Positions 23,820 through 36,684 of a DNA stretch of 64,000 nucleotides are shown one piece after another. The notes below the pieces were generated by a model that saw nothing but the letters and a program-made list of their open reading frames with translations, searched no databases and had not been told where the DNA came from. The stretch spans positions 71,693,558-71,757,557 of the forward strand of contig NW_026262668.1 of assembly GCF_021869535.1 (NCBI RefSeq). The letters are read 5' to 3'. Each line of letters starts with the position of its first letter. Positions within the stretch are counted from its first letter, which is position 1. Position numbers and translations under genes: made by a program. Origin of the DNA: Mytilus californianus. Its lineage: Eukaryota; Mollusca; Bivalvia; Mytilida; Mytilidae.

Positions 23820-24513
23820 TCAACTACAAAAAACTTTTATGTTGGCGTCTTTGTTTTATTTAAATGTTTTATTTGGTTGTGTTGTGTGTCTGTGGTGTAT
23901 GTTAACACAGTTTTGGCTGCTAGATCCCTGTTACTTTACATTGCATGTTAACAATTATACCTATTTTTGTTGCTTACCCAATTTTTCATTATTACGGGAA
24001 TTAAACAACAATCATATAAGTGAGCGTTTTAGCTAGATAGCAACCAGATTTAACCAGGCATTTTCTTAGGAAAATGCCTGTGTCAAGTCAAGAATACGAC
24101 AGTTGTATTCCATCATTTTTTTCAAACAATTTTTTTCCTCCAATTAAAAAAAAAAATCAACAAGGATCTTCGTTTTATAGATATGACTGTGCATAAAAAT
24201 TAATGGAACTCAGATGAGACAATCATTTCATACGATATAAAACTTATGCAGGACGGTTAGACCGACTTGTGTTGCTTTAGGGCAACTATTCTGTGTGGTA
24301 TTATCAAATAATCAGACCCAATGGCATTGAACCAGTATAGCCCTATCAAAAAAAAAAGTGAACCGGAATAAGTCATGAAAATCTAATATCGTTTGCTAAA
24401 CCAATTACAAATATAAATTTGAATTTGAATATAGCAAAGTGCTCTCGACCAATGAAATTGTAGGATTTGGTGTTTCTTAATTGTGAAGAATGAATGAAAT
24501 CATGTTCTTAGTA

Positions 24514-24641
24514 AGGGGTTATGTAATAGTTATACACCGAGGGATAGGTGTGTCTGGATAAGAAACCCCGTCGGCCGGCGTCCGGAGGGGTTTCTTATCC
24601 AGACACGCCGTATCCCGAGGTGTATAACTAGCTTACACCCC
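24514..24641. repeat. Palindrome with GC-rich loop
   Basis: TAGTTATACACC, GGGATA and GTCTGGATAAGAAACCCC in the left arm are inverted in the right arm, with a loop near GTCGGCCGGCGTCCGGA. A partial relative (GGGATAGGTGTGTCTG) is at about 25180. Confidence 0.85.
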
Positions 24642-25275
24642 ATTCTAAACCCTATATTTGTTAACATTGATTATTAAATGAAAAAAAAAAGAAAAAAAAA
24701 ACGATAGCATATTTATTGACAATATCAAACCATGATTTATAAGTTTTTTTTTTATTACATGAAACCCCACTAGTAACCTTTCTTTGGTTATCTTCGTTCA
24801 AACTTTGACAAGTGAGTATATTTTACAAAAGTCAAGTTGTTTTGAATATTCCCGTTAAATCAATGTGTTAATATGGATCAGCAGGTCAAGATTGACCGTT
24901 TCGTGTATTCTTCTTACAAACACAAAATACATCATGCTCCTTGTATTCAGTTGTCAATATGGACGGGTTTTAGACGGACGACATTTTGTGGCAAGCGTTG
25001 GATTTGGTAGAAGAGACTAAAGATGAAGACAATATTATAACCCAAAGTACTTACCTGTATCAGTTTAATAAAGGTAATCATAACTTTATTTTATATCTTT
25101 TATACGGTTTTATAGAAAAAAAAGCCCCTCCCCCTCTTCTCGGGAATAAAAAAACCCATTCATATTCGGACATACTAAGGGATAGGTGTGTCTGCATTAG
25201 AAACCCGACTACCAGACACGCTCAACATACAAAGATACAGATTTAATATTTAGGAACTCCCTTTTTGGGGGCAAT

Positions 25276-25410
25276 CAGGGACTGATCCAGCCGGGGGTTC
25301 CCAACTCAAGAGAAAAAAAGGGGGGGGGGTCCAACCATTCAAATTGCATTGATCTTTTAAATAAAAGTCGGGTCCAACCTGCGGAACCTCCACCCCCTGA
25401 TCAGCCACTG
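25276..25410. mobile_element. GGATCC-type MITE, diverged copy
   Basis: Ends CAGGGACTGATCCAG (25276) and CTGATCAGCCACTG (to 25410) match the termini at 1647-1783. The interior is G- and C-rich with CAACC motifs. No clear target duplication. Confidence 0.65.
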
Positions 25411-25678
25411 GGTAACCGAGGGGAAGGGGGTCCGGGAGTTAGAATCCCCGTTTTTCAATGCTTTAGAATTTAGAATAGAGACATATGACTGGGATAAAAA
25501 AAATATACCTTCAAGCAAAGGAGTATTTAAAGGATTATTTTGTATTCAAAATAGATGCTTAATTTTTTTTCGCTATTGGAATTTCCTAAAATGTGTTTTT
25601 TTAATATCTTGAAACAATTTGTAGTGAACACTATTAGTAATTTCTTATGCTCATGCTATTTAAAAAAATAATCAATTT

Positions 25679-25790
25679 CTATTGTTACGAATAACAATGG
25701 ACTTTGTTTGCGGGATGTAGAAGCAGGGGTTTCCAGAAACCCCGCTCGTCACACCCTGTGGTCAAAATTCATTGTTATTCGTAACAATAG
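25679..25790. repeat. Hairpin with perfect 21-bp outer stem
   Basis: CTATTGTTACGAATAACAATG at 25679-25699 is exactly inverted at 25770-25790. An inner GGGGTTT-CCAG-AAACCCC stem lies between. Confidence 0.9.
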
Positions 25791-26015
25791 ATCTATTCAA
25801 TTTACACTTGTTTCAGAAATAGAAACTATGAAGTATAACAATAGAACTGGAATGTAACCTATTGTTTAGGCCTACTTACAGTTCAAAACAAAGAGTTTCT
25901 ATAAATGAGTTACAAATGCCCCGAAGCACATTTATCAGCTTGAAAGAATTTGTGATTAAATCTGACTAAAAGTTGAATTTTGAAACAAACAAAAAATCAA
26001 AATTAGATGAAGTTT

Positions 26016-26142
26016 ACTTAATCATGAAGAAAGGGATTATCATTCTCTTAGTATATGTAAGAGAATGATAATCCCTTTCTTCATGATTAAGTACGAGCGT
26101 TAGCGAGTACTTATCATGAAGTAAGGGATTATCATTCTCTTA
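26016..26142. repeat. Triple-arm hairpin with a perfect 35-bp stem
   Basis: Arm 1 (26016-26050) and arm 2 (26058-26092) are exact reverse complements with a 7-nt spacer. Arm 3 (26109-26142) repeats arm 1 with small changes, so arm 2 can also pair with it around GAGCGTTAGCGAG. The two-arm version recurs at about 28017-28105 and 34980-35068. Confidence 0.95.
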
Positions 26143-27118
26143 CAAACTTAGAATATTGTAAAGTGGTCAAGGTTCTCAAATGATCTCTTAATTGGTTGTA
26201 TTTAAGAATTAGTTTCATTGTCAGTGCAATGTTTTTAATTAATGCATGACTTCCTTTTTAGGCATTTCATTTATGGATAAGTTTTAGTGATGGAAGGACT
26301 TTCATATTATTTGGGAATTATTTTTAAAAAATATTCGTTATAGATATTAGGTGACACAACAGAACAAAGAAATTGTAGGAATTGTATATGTTTCCTGATT
26401 GTGAGTATGAATGTATATCATGTAATATTTTAGTGAGAAATTATCCTTTTTTTTAATTTACAGTTTACATGTAAATCAAATGATACATTTGAGTTACAAC
26501 TAAATTTTATTTAACAGCCAATATTTTGGTCTGGCTTTTTACATCAAATACTATTTCATTATGTCAGGGAAATTTTCAAATAAAATGCCTTTAAAAGTTT
26601 TTAATATGTTCAAAACTAAAATTAAATTCCTGTTTTTTTTATTTTTTTTTTATTTTGTCAGAATATTGGAAATAACTATTCTTCCAAACTGCTGATCCAG
26701 TAATCAAAGTTTTTGAAAGCTAAATATTAAGTTGTTGTTTTTTTTATTTCAAAGCTTTTTTTTTTTGCTTTTTTTGCAAATGCCTTGATATTGTTTAATT
26801 ATTTAGTAATTTGAAGAATATTATAATAATAACATTCACGGTACCAATTTTACTGCATAGTAAACTTCAACTTATTTAGAGTTTTTTCTTTGTTTCACAA
26901 TTCAACTTTTAGTCACTGTGTGATAAATCCTTTCAATCTGATCAATGTGCTTGGGGGCAGTTGTAACTCATTTATAGAAACTCTTTGTTTTGAACTGTAA
27001 ATAGACCCAAATAATAGGATAATCCCTTACTAAGAACATGATTTGCATTCATTCTTCACAACTAAGAGGCATCAGATCCTACAATTTCATTGGTTGAGAG
27101 CACTTTGCTATATTCTAA

Positions 27119-30100
27119 CATATACTAAGTTGTGAAAGAAGTTTGAGAACATCCCAAAGGTAATAATTGAAGTGAACTGTATTGATTGACATGGACAATA
27201 GATGGACAATAGGTACCTGACAATAATTGGTGATTACAACTGTGTACCTGAGTGGACCATATCAAGTGACACTCAACTGTTTGTTAATTTTATCATCTTC
27301 TGCAGAGACGAAAAAAGTGCATTGCAAAATCAAGTTAAGTTTTAAATTTTCTAAAACATACAATGCATTTGAATTTTATTTATCTAGGGCATGTTATGCC
27401 TTTAAACTTTTCCAGATGCACTAGTTTATCTGCACCCAAAGTAAATTTTGAGGTGAAAACGCAGTCATTTTAGCCAAAGGGTCCACATGAACCTTAATAT
27501 TGAGTATAAAATCAATGATTTTTTTCAAGAAACAATGACTGTTAATAAAAAAAATCAAAGGAAGTTAAAAAAAAAACCCTAATACATTCATCAATAAAAA
27601 AAGTAAGCATCTAATGTTAAAACGATTGTAAATTTCTAAATTCATCGATGAAGTTTTGTCTTTATTGAAAATTATACAGTTTTAGAAAAACTGATTTATA
27701 TAACATTACATGCTCTTTAAAATTAAGGACCTTTAGACATATAAGTATTAAATTGTACCTGAAGCAGAAGAATTCTCCATTGATGAATAATTTACCCTTT
27801 TTTGTTATCACAAAACTATCTCATTGTTATTTCATCCCATCTTTTTAAATGACCATCAAATGTGATTTACATCCCTTTTACTAATCATGTGAACACCTAA
27901 AGTGAGCTCATATCAAGGTTTAATTATTTCAATGGGAGAGGCTAATTTGTTATGTCACTCGAAGGTGTGAATATGTTCTAAATTGGTCAGACAATACTTG
28001 GTCATGTTTTATGTATATGTAAGAGAATGATAATCCCTTTCTTCATGAATAAGTACGAGCGTTAGCGAGTACTTATCATGAAGTAAGGGATTATCATTCT
28101 CTTACAAACTTAGAATATCGTAAAGTGCTCAAGGCTCAAATGATCTATTCAAGAATTAGTTTCATTGTCAGTGCAATGTTTATAATTGATGCGTGACTTC
28201 CTTTTTCGGCATGTCATTTATGGATAAGTTTTAGTGATGTGAGGATTTTCTTATCATTTGGGAAATATTTTTAAAAAAAATGCGTTATAAATATTATGTG
28301 ACACAACAGTAGAAAGAAAAGGTAGGAATTGTATGTTTCCTGATTGTGAGTATGAATGTAAATCATGAGGAATTATCCTTTTTTATTTACAGTTTAAATC
28401 AATTAATACATTTGAGTTACAACTAAATTTTATTTCACAGCCAATAACTTAGTCCGGCTTTTTACATCAAATACTGTTTCATTATGTCAGGGAAATGTTA
28501 AAAAATAATGCCCTTAAAAGTTTTTAATACTGTTTCATTATGTCAGGGAAATGTTCAAAAATAATGCCCTTAAACGTTTTTAATATGTTCAAAATTAAAT
28601 TCCTGTTTTTTTATCGGAATACATGTATTGGAAATAACTATTCTCCCCAACCGCTGATCAAGTTATCAAAGTTTTGGAAAGCTAAAGATTTAGGTTATTT
28701 TTTATCTGAAAGATTTAAAAAAAAATTTTTTTTTGCATTGCTTTGGTATTGTTTAATTTTATGGTAATTTGAAGTTATTAATATTTTCATAATAAAATTC
28801 ACGGAACCAGTTTTACTGCACCAGTAAACTTCAACTTATTTTGAGAATTTTGTTTGTTTCACAATTCAACTTTTAGTCAGTTTCAATCACTGTGTGATAA
28901 ATCCTTTCAATCTGATAAATGTGCTTCGGGGCAGTTGTAACTCATTTATAGAAACTCTTTGTTTTGAACTGTAAATAGTCCTAAATAATAGGATATTCCC
29001 TTACTAAGAACATGATTTACATTCATTCTTCACAATTAAGAGGCATCCAATTCTACAATTTCATTGGTCGAGAGTACTTTGCTATATTCTAAATATAGAT
29101 TAGATAATACTTGGTCATATTTTATGAATATTTAAAGCCCGAGGCGTAGCCGACGGTTTTAAATGTTCATAAAACATGACCAAGTATTGTCTGACCAATT
29201 TAGAACATATTTACATCTTCGAGTGACATAATTAAATTAGCCTCTTATTGTAATAATAAAAATTTGATATTGGCTCACTTTAAGTGTTCACAAGGCTAGT
29301 AAAAGGGATGTAAATTATTTAATGGTCATTTCAACAGATGGAATAAAAGAGCAATGACATAGTTTTGTGATACCAAAAAAGGATAAATTATTCAAAAATG
29401 GAGAATTTTCTGCTTCAGGTACAGTTTAATCTTGTATATTTAAAATTCCCTCATTTTTTAAAAACTAACAATGTTATAAAAAATCAGCTTTTCTAAAATT
29501 GTATAATTTTGAATAATGATAAAACTTCATCAATCAAATTTTACTAATTTACATTCGTTTCAACATCAGATGCATTGATTTTAAGGTCTCGTATAAAAAT
29601 AAGTTTAAATATAACATGTATTTTACCTACACCTTTTCAATTCTTTTTTTCTTTTCTTTTTTTTTTGGGGGGGGGGGGGGGTGGATATGTATGTACCATT
29701 AAATAACATTTACAATGTTGAAATTTCAACTCAAAATGATTTTATAGTTCTTTTCTACAGAATTCATTTATAATAATTAGACAAACAAACAGTACTCCTG
29801 ATTTTTTTTCTTATCTTCAGTTCCCTAGGAAATTGCCTTGGGGGATTGTACACTTCGTTTGTGCAGTTTTTAAAGGTTCAGTTTTATAATTAATTTACAA
29901 TGAAAAGTCATTCATGAATAGCATTTTATAGTGCATGGAAAGCCATGTACTATGAAAAATAGAAGGGTAATTACTGATTTTTCATTGGACGAGAATGGGT
30001 GAGTATGTTCTAAGAACATTTAAAACCCTCGGCTACGCCTCTGGTTTTAAATAATGATGATGATGATGATGAATTTTACCGTCCGGCTATCCTTCTGGAT

Positions 30101-30161
30101 ATTGCGGACTAATGTACATAGTTACAGATTATGATCTGTCTGTCTTTTAGCTTTCATCTTA
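27119..30161 (+). repeat. Foldback array unit 1 (3,043 bp, with 1.08-kb insertion)
   Basis: Begins CATATACTAAGTTGTGAAAG. The second part (from about 27595) is inverted and diverged at 29166-29590, so the unit folds back on itself. 28013-29089 is an insertion absent from units 2 and 3: a hairpin plus a copy of the right half of the 24428-27114 element. A poly-T/poly-G tract (15 G at 29667-29681) and a GAT run end the unit. The 65-codon frame at the start of every unit has no family features and is not called as a gene. Confidence 0.88.
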
Positions 30162-32118
30162 CATATACTAAGTTGTGAAAGAAGTTTGAGAACATCCCAC
30201 AGGTAATAATTGAAGTGAACTGTATTGATTGACATGGACAATAGATGGACAATAGGTACCTGACAATAATTGGTGATTACAACTGTGTACCTGAGTGGAC
30301 CATATCAAGTGACACTCAACTGTTTGTTAATTTTATCATCTTCTGCAGAGACGAAAAAAGTGCACTGCAAAATCCAGTTAAGTTTTAAATTTTCTAAAAC
30401 ATACAATGCATTTGAATTTTATTTATCTAGGGCATGTTATGCCTTTAAACTTTTCCAGATGCACTAGTTTATCTGCACCCAAAGTAAATTTTGAGGTGAA
30501 AACGCAGTCATTTTAGCCAAAGGGTCCACATGAACCTTAATATTTAGTATAAAATCAATGATTTTTTTCAAGAAACAATGACTGTTAATAAAAAAAATCA
30601 AAGGAAGTTAAAAAAACCTTAATACATTCATCAATAAAAAAAGTAAGCATCTAATGTTAAAACGATTGTAAATTTCTAAATCCATCGATGAAGTTTTGTC
30701 TTTATTGAAAATTATACAGTTTTAGAAAAACTGATTTATATAACATTACATGCTCTTTAAAATTAAGGACCTTTAGACATATAAGTATTAAATTGTACCT
30801 GAAGCAGAAGAATTCTCCATTGATGAATAATTTACCCTTTTTTGTTATCACAAAACTATCTGATTGTTATTTCATCCCATCTTTTTAAATGACCATTAAA
30901 TGTGATTTACATCCCTTTTACTAATCATGTGAACACCTAAAGTGAGCTCATATCAAGGTTTAATTATTTCAATGGGAGAGGCTAATTTGTTATGTCATTC
31001 GAAGGTGTGAATATGTTCTAAATTGGTCAGACAATACTTGGTCATGTTTTATATATAGATTAGATAATACTTGGTCATATTTTATGAATATTTAAAGCCC
31101 GAGGCGTAGCCGACGGTTTTAAATGTTCATAAAACATGACCAAGTATTGTCTGACCAATTTAGAACATATTTACATCTTCGAGTGACATAATTAAATTAG
31201 CCTCTTATTGTAATAATAAAAATTTGATATTGGCTCACTTTGAGTGTTCACAAGGCTAGTAAAAGGGATGTAAATTATTTAATGGTCATTTCAACAGATG
31301 GAATAAAAGAGCAATGACATAGTTTTGTGATACCAAAAAAGGATAAATTATTCAAAAATGGAGAATTTTCTGCTTCAGGTACAGTTTAATCTTGTATATT
31401 TAAAATTCCCTCATTTTTTAAAAACTAACAATGTTATAAAAATCAGCTTTTCTAAAATTGTATAATTTTGAATAATGATAAAACTTCATCAATCAAATTT
31501 TACTAATTTACATTCGTTTCAACATCAGATGCATTGATTTTAAGGTCTCGTATAAAAATAAGTTTAAATATAACATGTATTTTACCTACACCTTTTCAAT
31601 TCTTTTTTTCTTTTCTTTTTTTTGGGGGGGGGGGGGGGGGGTGGATATGTATGTACCATTAAATAACATTTACAATGTTGAAATTTCAACTCAAAATGAT
31701 TTTATAGTTCTTTTCTACAGAATTCATTTATAATAATTAGACAAACAAACAGTACTCCTGATTTTTTTTCTTATCTTCAGTTCCCTAGGAAATTGCCTTG
31801 GGGGATTGTACACTTCGTTAGTGCAGTTTTTAAAGGTTCAGTTTCATAATTAATTTACAATGAAAAGTCATTCATGAATAGCATTTTATAGTGCATGGAA
31901 AGCCATGTACTATGAAAAATAGAAGGGTAATTACTTATTTTTCATTGGACGAGAATGGGTGAGTATGTTCTAAGAACATTTAAAACCCTCGGCTACGCCT
32001 CGGGTTTTAAATAATGATGATGATGATGAATTTTACCGTCCGGCTATCCTTCTGGATATTGCGGATTAATGTACATAGTTACAGATTATGATCTGTCTGT
32101 CTTTTAGCTTTCATCTTA
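30162..32118 (+). repeat. Foldback array unit 2 (1,957 bp)
   Basis: Same unit without the insertion. The left arm passes straight through TTTTATATATAGATTAGATA into the right arm. The G tract is 18 long at 31624-31641. Confidence 0.9.
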
Positions 32119-34083
32119 CATATACTAAGTTGTGAAAGAAGTTTGAGAACATCCCACAGGTAATAATTGAAGTGAACTGTATTGATTGACATGGACAATA
32201 GATGGACAATAGGTACCTGACAATAATTGGTGATTACAACTGTGTACCTGAGTGGACCATATCAAGTGACACTCAACTGTTTGTTAATTTTATCATCTTC
32301 TGCAGAGACGAAAAAAGTGCACTGCAAAATCAAGTTAAGTTTTAAATTTTCTAAAACATACAATGCATTTGAATTTTATTTATCTAGGGCATGTTATGCC
32401 TTTAAACTTTTCCAGATGCACTAGTTTATCTGCACCCAAAGTAAATTTTGAGGTGAAAACGCAGTCATTTTAGCCAAAGGGTCCACATGAACCTTAATAT
32501 TTAGTATAAAATCAATGATTTTTTTCAAGAAACAATGACTGTTAATAAAAAAAATCAAAGGAAGTTAAAAACAACCCTAATACATTCATCAATAAAAAAA
32601 GTAAGCATCTAATGTTAAAACGATTGTAAATTTCTAAATTCATCGATGAAGTTTTGTCTTTATTGAAAATTATACAGTTTTAGAAAAACTGATTTATATA
32701 ACATTACATGCTCTTTAAAATTAAGGACCTTTAGACATATAAGTATTAAATTGTACCTGAAGCAGAAGAATTCTCCATTGATAAATAATTTACCCTTTTT
32801 TGTTATCACAAAACTATCTCATTGTTATTTCATCCCATCTTTTTAAATGACCATTAAATGTGATTTACATCCCTTTTACTAATCATGTGAACACCTAAAG
32901 TGAGCTCATATCAAGGTTTAATTATTTCAATGGGAGAGGCTAATTTGTTATGTCATTCGAAGGTGTGAATATGTTCTAAATTGGTCAGACAATACTTGGT
33001 CATGTTTTATATATAGATTAGATAATACTTGGTCATATTTTATGAATATTTAAAGCCCGAGGCGTAGCCGACGGTTTTAAATGTTCATAAAACATGACCA
33101 AGTATTGTCTGACCAATTTAGAACATATTTACATCTTCGAGTGACATAATTAAATTAGCCTCTTATTGTAATAATAAAAATTTGATATTGGCTCACTTTG
33201 AGTGTTCACAAGGCTAGTAAAAGGGATGTAAATTATTTAATGGTCATTTCAACAGATGGAATAAAAGAGCAATGACATAGTTTTGTGATACCAAAAAAGG
33301 ATAAATTATTCAAAAATGGAGAATTTTCTGCTTCAGGTACAGTTTAATCTTGTATATTTAAAATTCCCTCATTTTTTAAAAACTAACAATGTTATAAAAA
33401 TCAGCTTTTCTAAAATTGTATAATTTTGAATAATGATAAAACTTCATCAATCAAATTTTACTAATTTACATTCGTTTCAACATCAGATGCATTGATTTTA
33501 AGGTCTCGTATAAAAATAAGTTTAAATATAACATGTATTTTACCTACACCTTTTCAATTCTTTTTTTCTTTTCTTTTTTTTTGGGGGGGGGGGGGGGGGG
33601 GGGGGGTGGATATGTATGTACCATTAAATAACATTTACAATGTTGAAATTTCAACTCAAAATGATTTTATAGTTCTTTTCTACAGAATTCATTTATAATA
33701 ATTAGACAAACAAACAGTACTCCTGATTTTTTTTCTTATCTTCAGTTCCCTAGGAAATTGCCTTGGGGGATTGTACACTTCGTTAGTGCAGTTTTTAAAG
33801 GTTCAGTTTCATAATTAATTTACAATGAAAAGTCATTCATGAATAGCATTTTATAGTGCATGGAAAGCCATGTACTATGAAAAATAGAAGGGTAATTACT
33901 TATTTTTCATTGGACGAGAATGGGTGAGTATGTTCTAAGAACATTTAAAACCCTCGGCTACGCCTCGGGTTTTAAATAATGATGATGATGATGAATTTTA
34001 CCGTCCGGCTATCCTTCTGGATATTGCGGATTAATGTACATAGTTACAGATTATGATCTGTCTGTCTTTTAGCTTTCATCTTA
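32119..34083 (+). repeat. Foldback array unit 3 (1,965 bp)
   Basis: Nearly identical to unit 2, differing mainly in homopolymer length; the G tract reaches 24 at 33583-33606. Confidence 0.9.
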
Positions 34084-36684
34084 CATATACTAAGTTGTGA
34101 AAGAAGTTTGAGAACATCCCACAGGTAATAATTGAAGTGAACTGTATTGATTGACATGGACAATAGATGGACAATAGGTACCTGACAATAATTGGTGATT
34201 ACAACTGTGTACCTGAGTGGACCATATCAAGTGACACTCAACTGTTTGTTAATTTTATCATCTTCTGCAGAGACGAAAAAAGTGCACTGCAAAATCAAGT
34301 TAAGTTTTAAATTTTCTAAAACATACAATGCATTTGAATTTTATTTATCTAGGGCATGTTATGCCTTTAAACTTTTCCAGATGCACTAGTTTATCTGCAC
34401 CCAAAGTAAATTTTGAGGTGAAAACGCAGTCATTTTAGCCAAAGGGTCCACATGAACCTTAATATTTAGTATAAAATCAATGATTTTTTTCAAGAAACAA
34501 TGACTGTTAATAAAAAAAATCAAAGGAAGTTAAAAACAACCCTAATACATTCATCAATAAAAAAAAGTAAGCATCTAATGTTAAAACGATTGTAAATTTC
34601 TAAATTCATCGATGAAGTTTTGTCTTTATTGAAAATTATACAGTTTTAGAAAAACTGATTTATATAACATTACATGCTCTTTAAAATTAAGGACCTTTAG
34701 ACATATAAGTATTAAATTGTACCTGAAGCAGAAGAATTCTCCATTGATGAATAATTTACCCTTTTTTGTTATCACAAAACTATCTCATTGTTATTTCATC
34801 CCATCTTTTTAAATGACCATTAAATGTGATTTACATCCCTTTTACTAATCATGTGAACACCTAAAGTGAGCTCATATCAAGGTTTAATTATTTCAATGGG
34901 AGAGGCTAATTTGTTATGTCACTCGAAGGTGTGAATATGTTCTAAATTGGTCAGACAATACTTGGTCATGTTTTATGTATATGTAAGAGAATGATAATCC
35001 CTTTCTTCATGAATAAGTACGAGCGTTAGCGAGTACTTATCATGAAGTAAGGGATTATCATTCTCTTACAAACTTAGAATATTGTAAAGTGCTCAAGGCT
35101 CAAATGATCTATTCAAGAATTAGTTTCATTGTCAGTGCAATGTTTATAATTGATGCGTGACTTCCTTTTTCGGCATGTCATTTATGGATAAGTTTTAGTG
35201 ATGTGAGGATTTTCTTATCATTTCGGAAATATTTTTTAAAAAAATGCGTTATAAGTATTATGTGACACAACAGTAGAAAGAAAAGGTAGGAATTGTATGT
35301 TTCCTGATTGTGAGTATGAATGTAAATTATGAGGAATTATCCTTTTTTATTTACAGTTTAAATCAATTAATACATTTGAGTTACAACTAAATTTTATTTC
35401 ACAGCCAATAACTTAGTCCGGCTTTTTACATCAAATACTGTTTCATTATGTCAGGGAAATGTTAAAAAATAATGCCCTTAAAAGTTTTTAATACTGTTTC
35501 ATTATGTCAGGGAAATGTTCAAAAATAATGCCCTTAAACGTTTTTAATATGTTCAAAATTAAATTCCTGTTTTTTTATCGGAATACATGTATTGGAAATA
35601 ACTATTCTCCCCAACCGCTGATCAAGTTATCAAAGTTTTGGAAAGCTAAAGATTTAGGTTATTTTTTATCTGAAAGATTTAAAAAAAAAATTTTTTTTTG
35701 CATTGCTTTGGTAGTGTTTAATTTTATGGTAATTTGAAGTTATTAATATTTTCATAATAAAATTCACGGAACCAGTTTTACTGCACCAGTAAACTTCAAC
35801 TTATTTTGAGATTTTTGTTTGTTTCACAATTCAACTTTTAGTCAGTTTCAATCACTGTGTGATAAATCCTTTCAATCTGATAAATGTGCTTCGGGGCAGT
35901 TGTAACTCATTTATAGAAACTCTTTGTTTTGAACTGTAAATAGTCCTAAATAATAGGATATTCCCTTACTAAGAACATGATTTACATTCATTCTTCACAA
36001 TTAAGAGGCATCCAATTCTACAATTTCATTGGTCGAGAGTACTTTGCTATATTCTAAATATAGATTAGATAATACTTGGTCATATTTTATGAATATTTAA
36101 AGCCCGAGGCGTAGCCGACGGTTTTAAATGTTCATAAAACATGACCAAGTATTGTCTGACCAATTTAGAACATATTTACATCTTCGAGTGACATAATTAA
36201 ATTAGCCTCTTATTGTAATAATAAAAATTTGATATTGGCTCACTTTAAGTGTTCACAAGGCTAGTAAAAGGGATGTAAATTATTTAATGGTCATTTCAAC
36301 AGATGGAATAAAAGAGCAATGACATAGTTTTGTGATACCAAAAAAGGATAAATTATTCAAAAATGGAGAATTTTCTGCTTCAGGTACAGTTTAATCTTGT
36401 ATATTTAAAATTCCTCATTTTTTAAAAACTAACAATGTTATAAAAAATCAGCTTTTCTAAAATTGTATAATTTTGAATAATGATAAAACTTCATCAATCA
36501 AATTTTACTAATTTACATTCGTTTCAACATCAGATGCATTGATTTTAAGGTCTCGTATAAAAATAAGTTTAAATATAACATGTATTTTACCTACACCTTT
36601 TCAATTCTTTTTTTCTTTTCTTTTTTTTTTTGGGGGGGGGGGGGGGGGGTGAATATGTATGTACCATTAAATAACATTAACAAT
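34084..36684 (+). repeat. Foldback array unit 4 (truncated, with insertion)
   Basis: Carries the 1.08-kb insertion at about 34979-36058, as in unit 1. It ends after the G tract (18 G at 36632-36649) and AATAACATTAACAATGTA, where the ORF-bearing segment starts. Confidence 0.88.

Larger units (their letters stand above)
22025..24345 (+). mobile_element. Penelope-like element copy 1, truncated, SINE inside
   Basis: From TGTCATTCGGTATATCGAG at 22025 this aligns with the reverse complement of 39405-44684. 22025-22640 matches 44684-44080. 22680-24345 matches 41900-39960, which includes the reverse transcriptase relic, a 3' tail with GCGTTCCTTATGCGGGTGG and the block around TTATGCAGGACGG at 24245. 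The other copy has the ribozyme array between these two blocks; this copy does not. The right-hand flank is missing. Membership of the Penelope-like group rests on the RT C-terminal region only. Confidence 0.7.
24428..27114. mobile_element. Foldback element, about 2.7 kb, with long inverted termini
   Basis: The left end ATAGCAAAGTGCTCTCGACC is the inverse of the right end TTGAGAGCACTTTGCTAT. Inverted similarity continues inwards (GAATGAATGAAATCATGTTC against GAACATGATTTGCATTC; TAAAAGTTGAATTTTGAAAC against GTTTCACAATTCAACTTTTA). The left arm is interrupted by about 1.3 kb carrying a hairpin (24514-24641), a MITE and another hairpin. A triple hairpin (26016-26142) is at the centre. The right half (26149-27118) recurs inside the array at about 28108-29090 and 35071-36058, and a solitary end is at 37815-37968. 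Confidence 0.75.

Noticed and set aside
24428..26142. CRISPR-like repeats
   Set aside because: Inverted hairpin arms with irregular spacing in an animal genome; no direct repeats with unique spacers.
27227..27424. 65-residue frame repeated four times (27227, 30270, 32227, 34192)
   Set aside because: Conserved only through repeat amplification; no start context, domain or signal peptide, and arm homologues do not preserve the frame.
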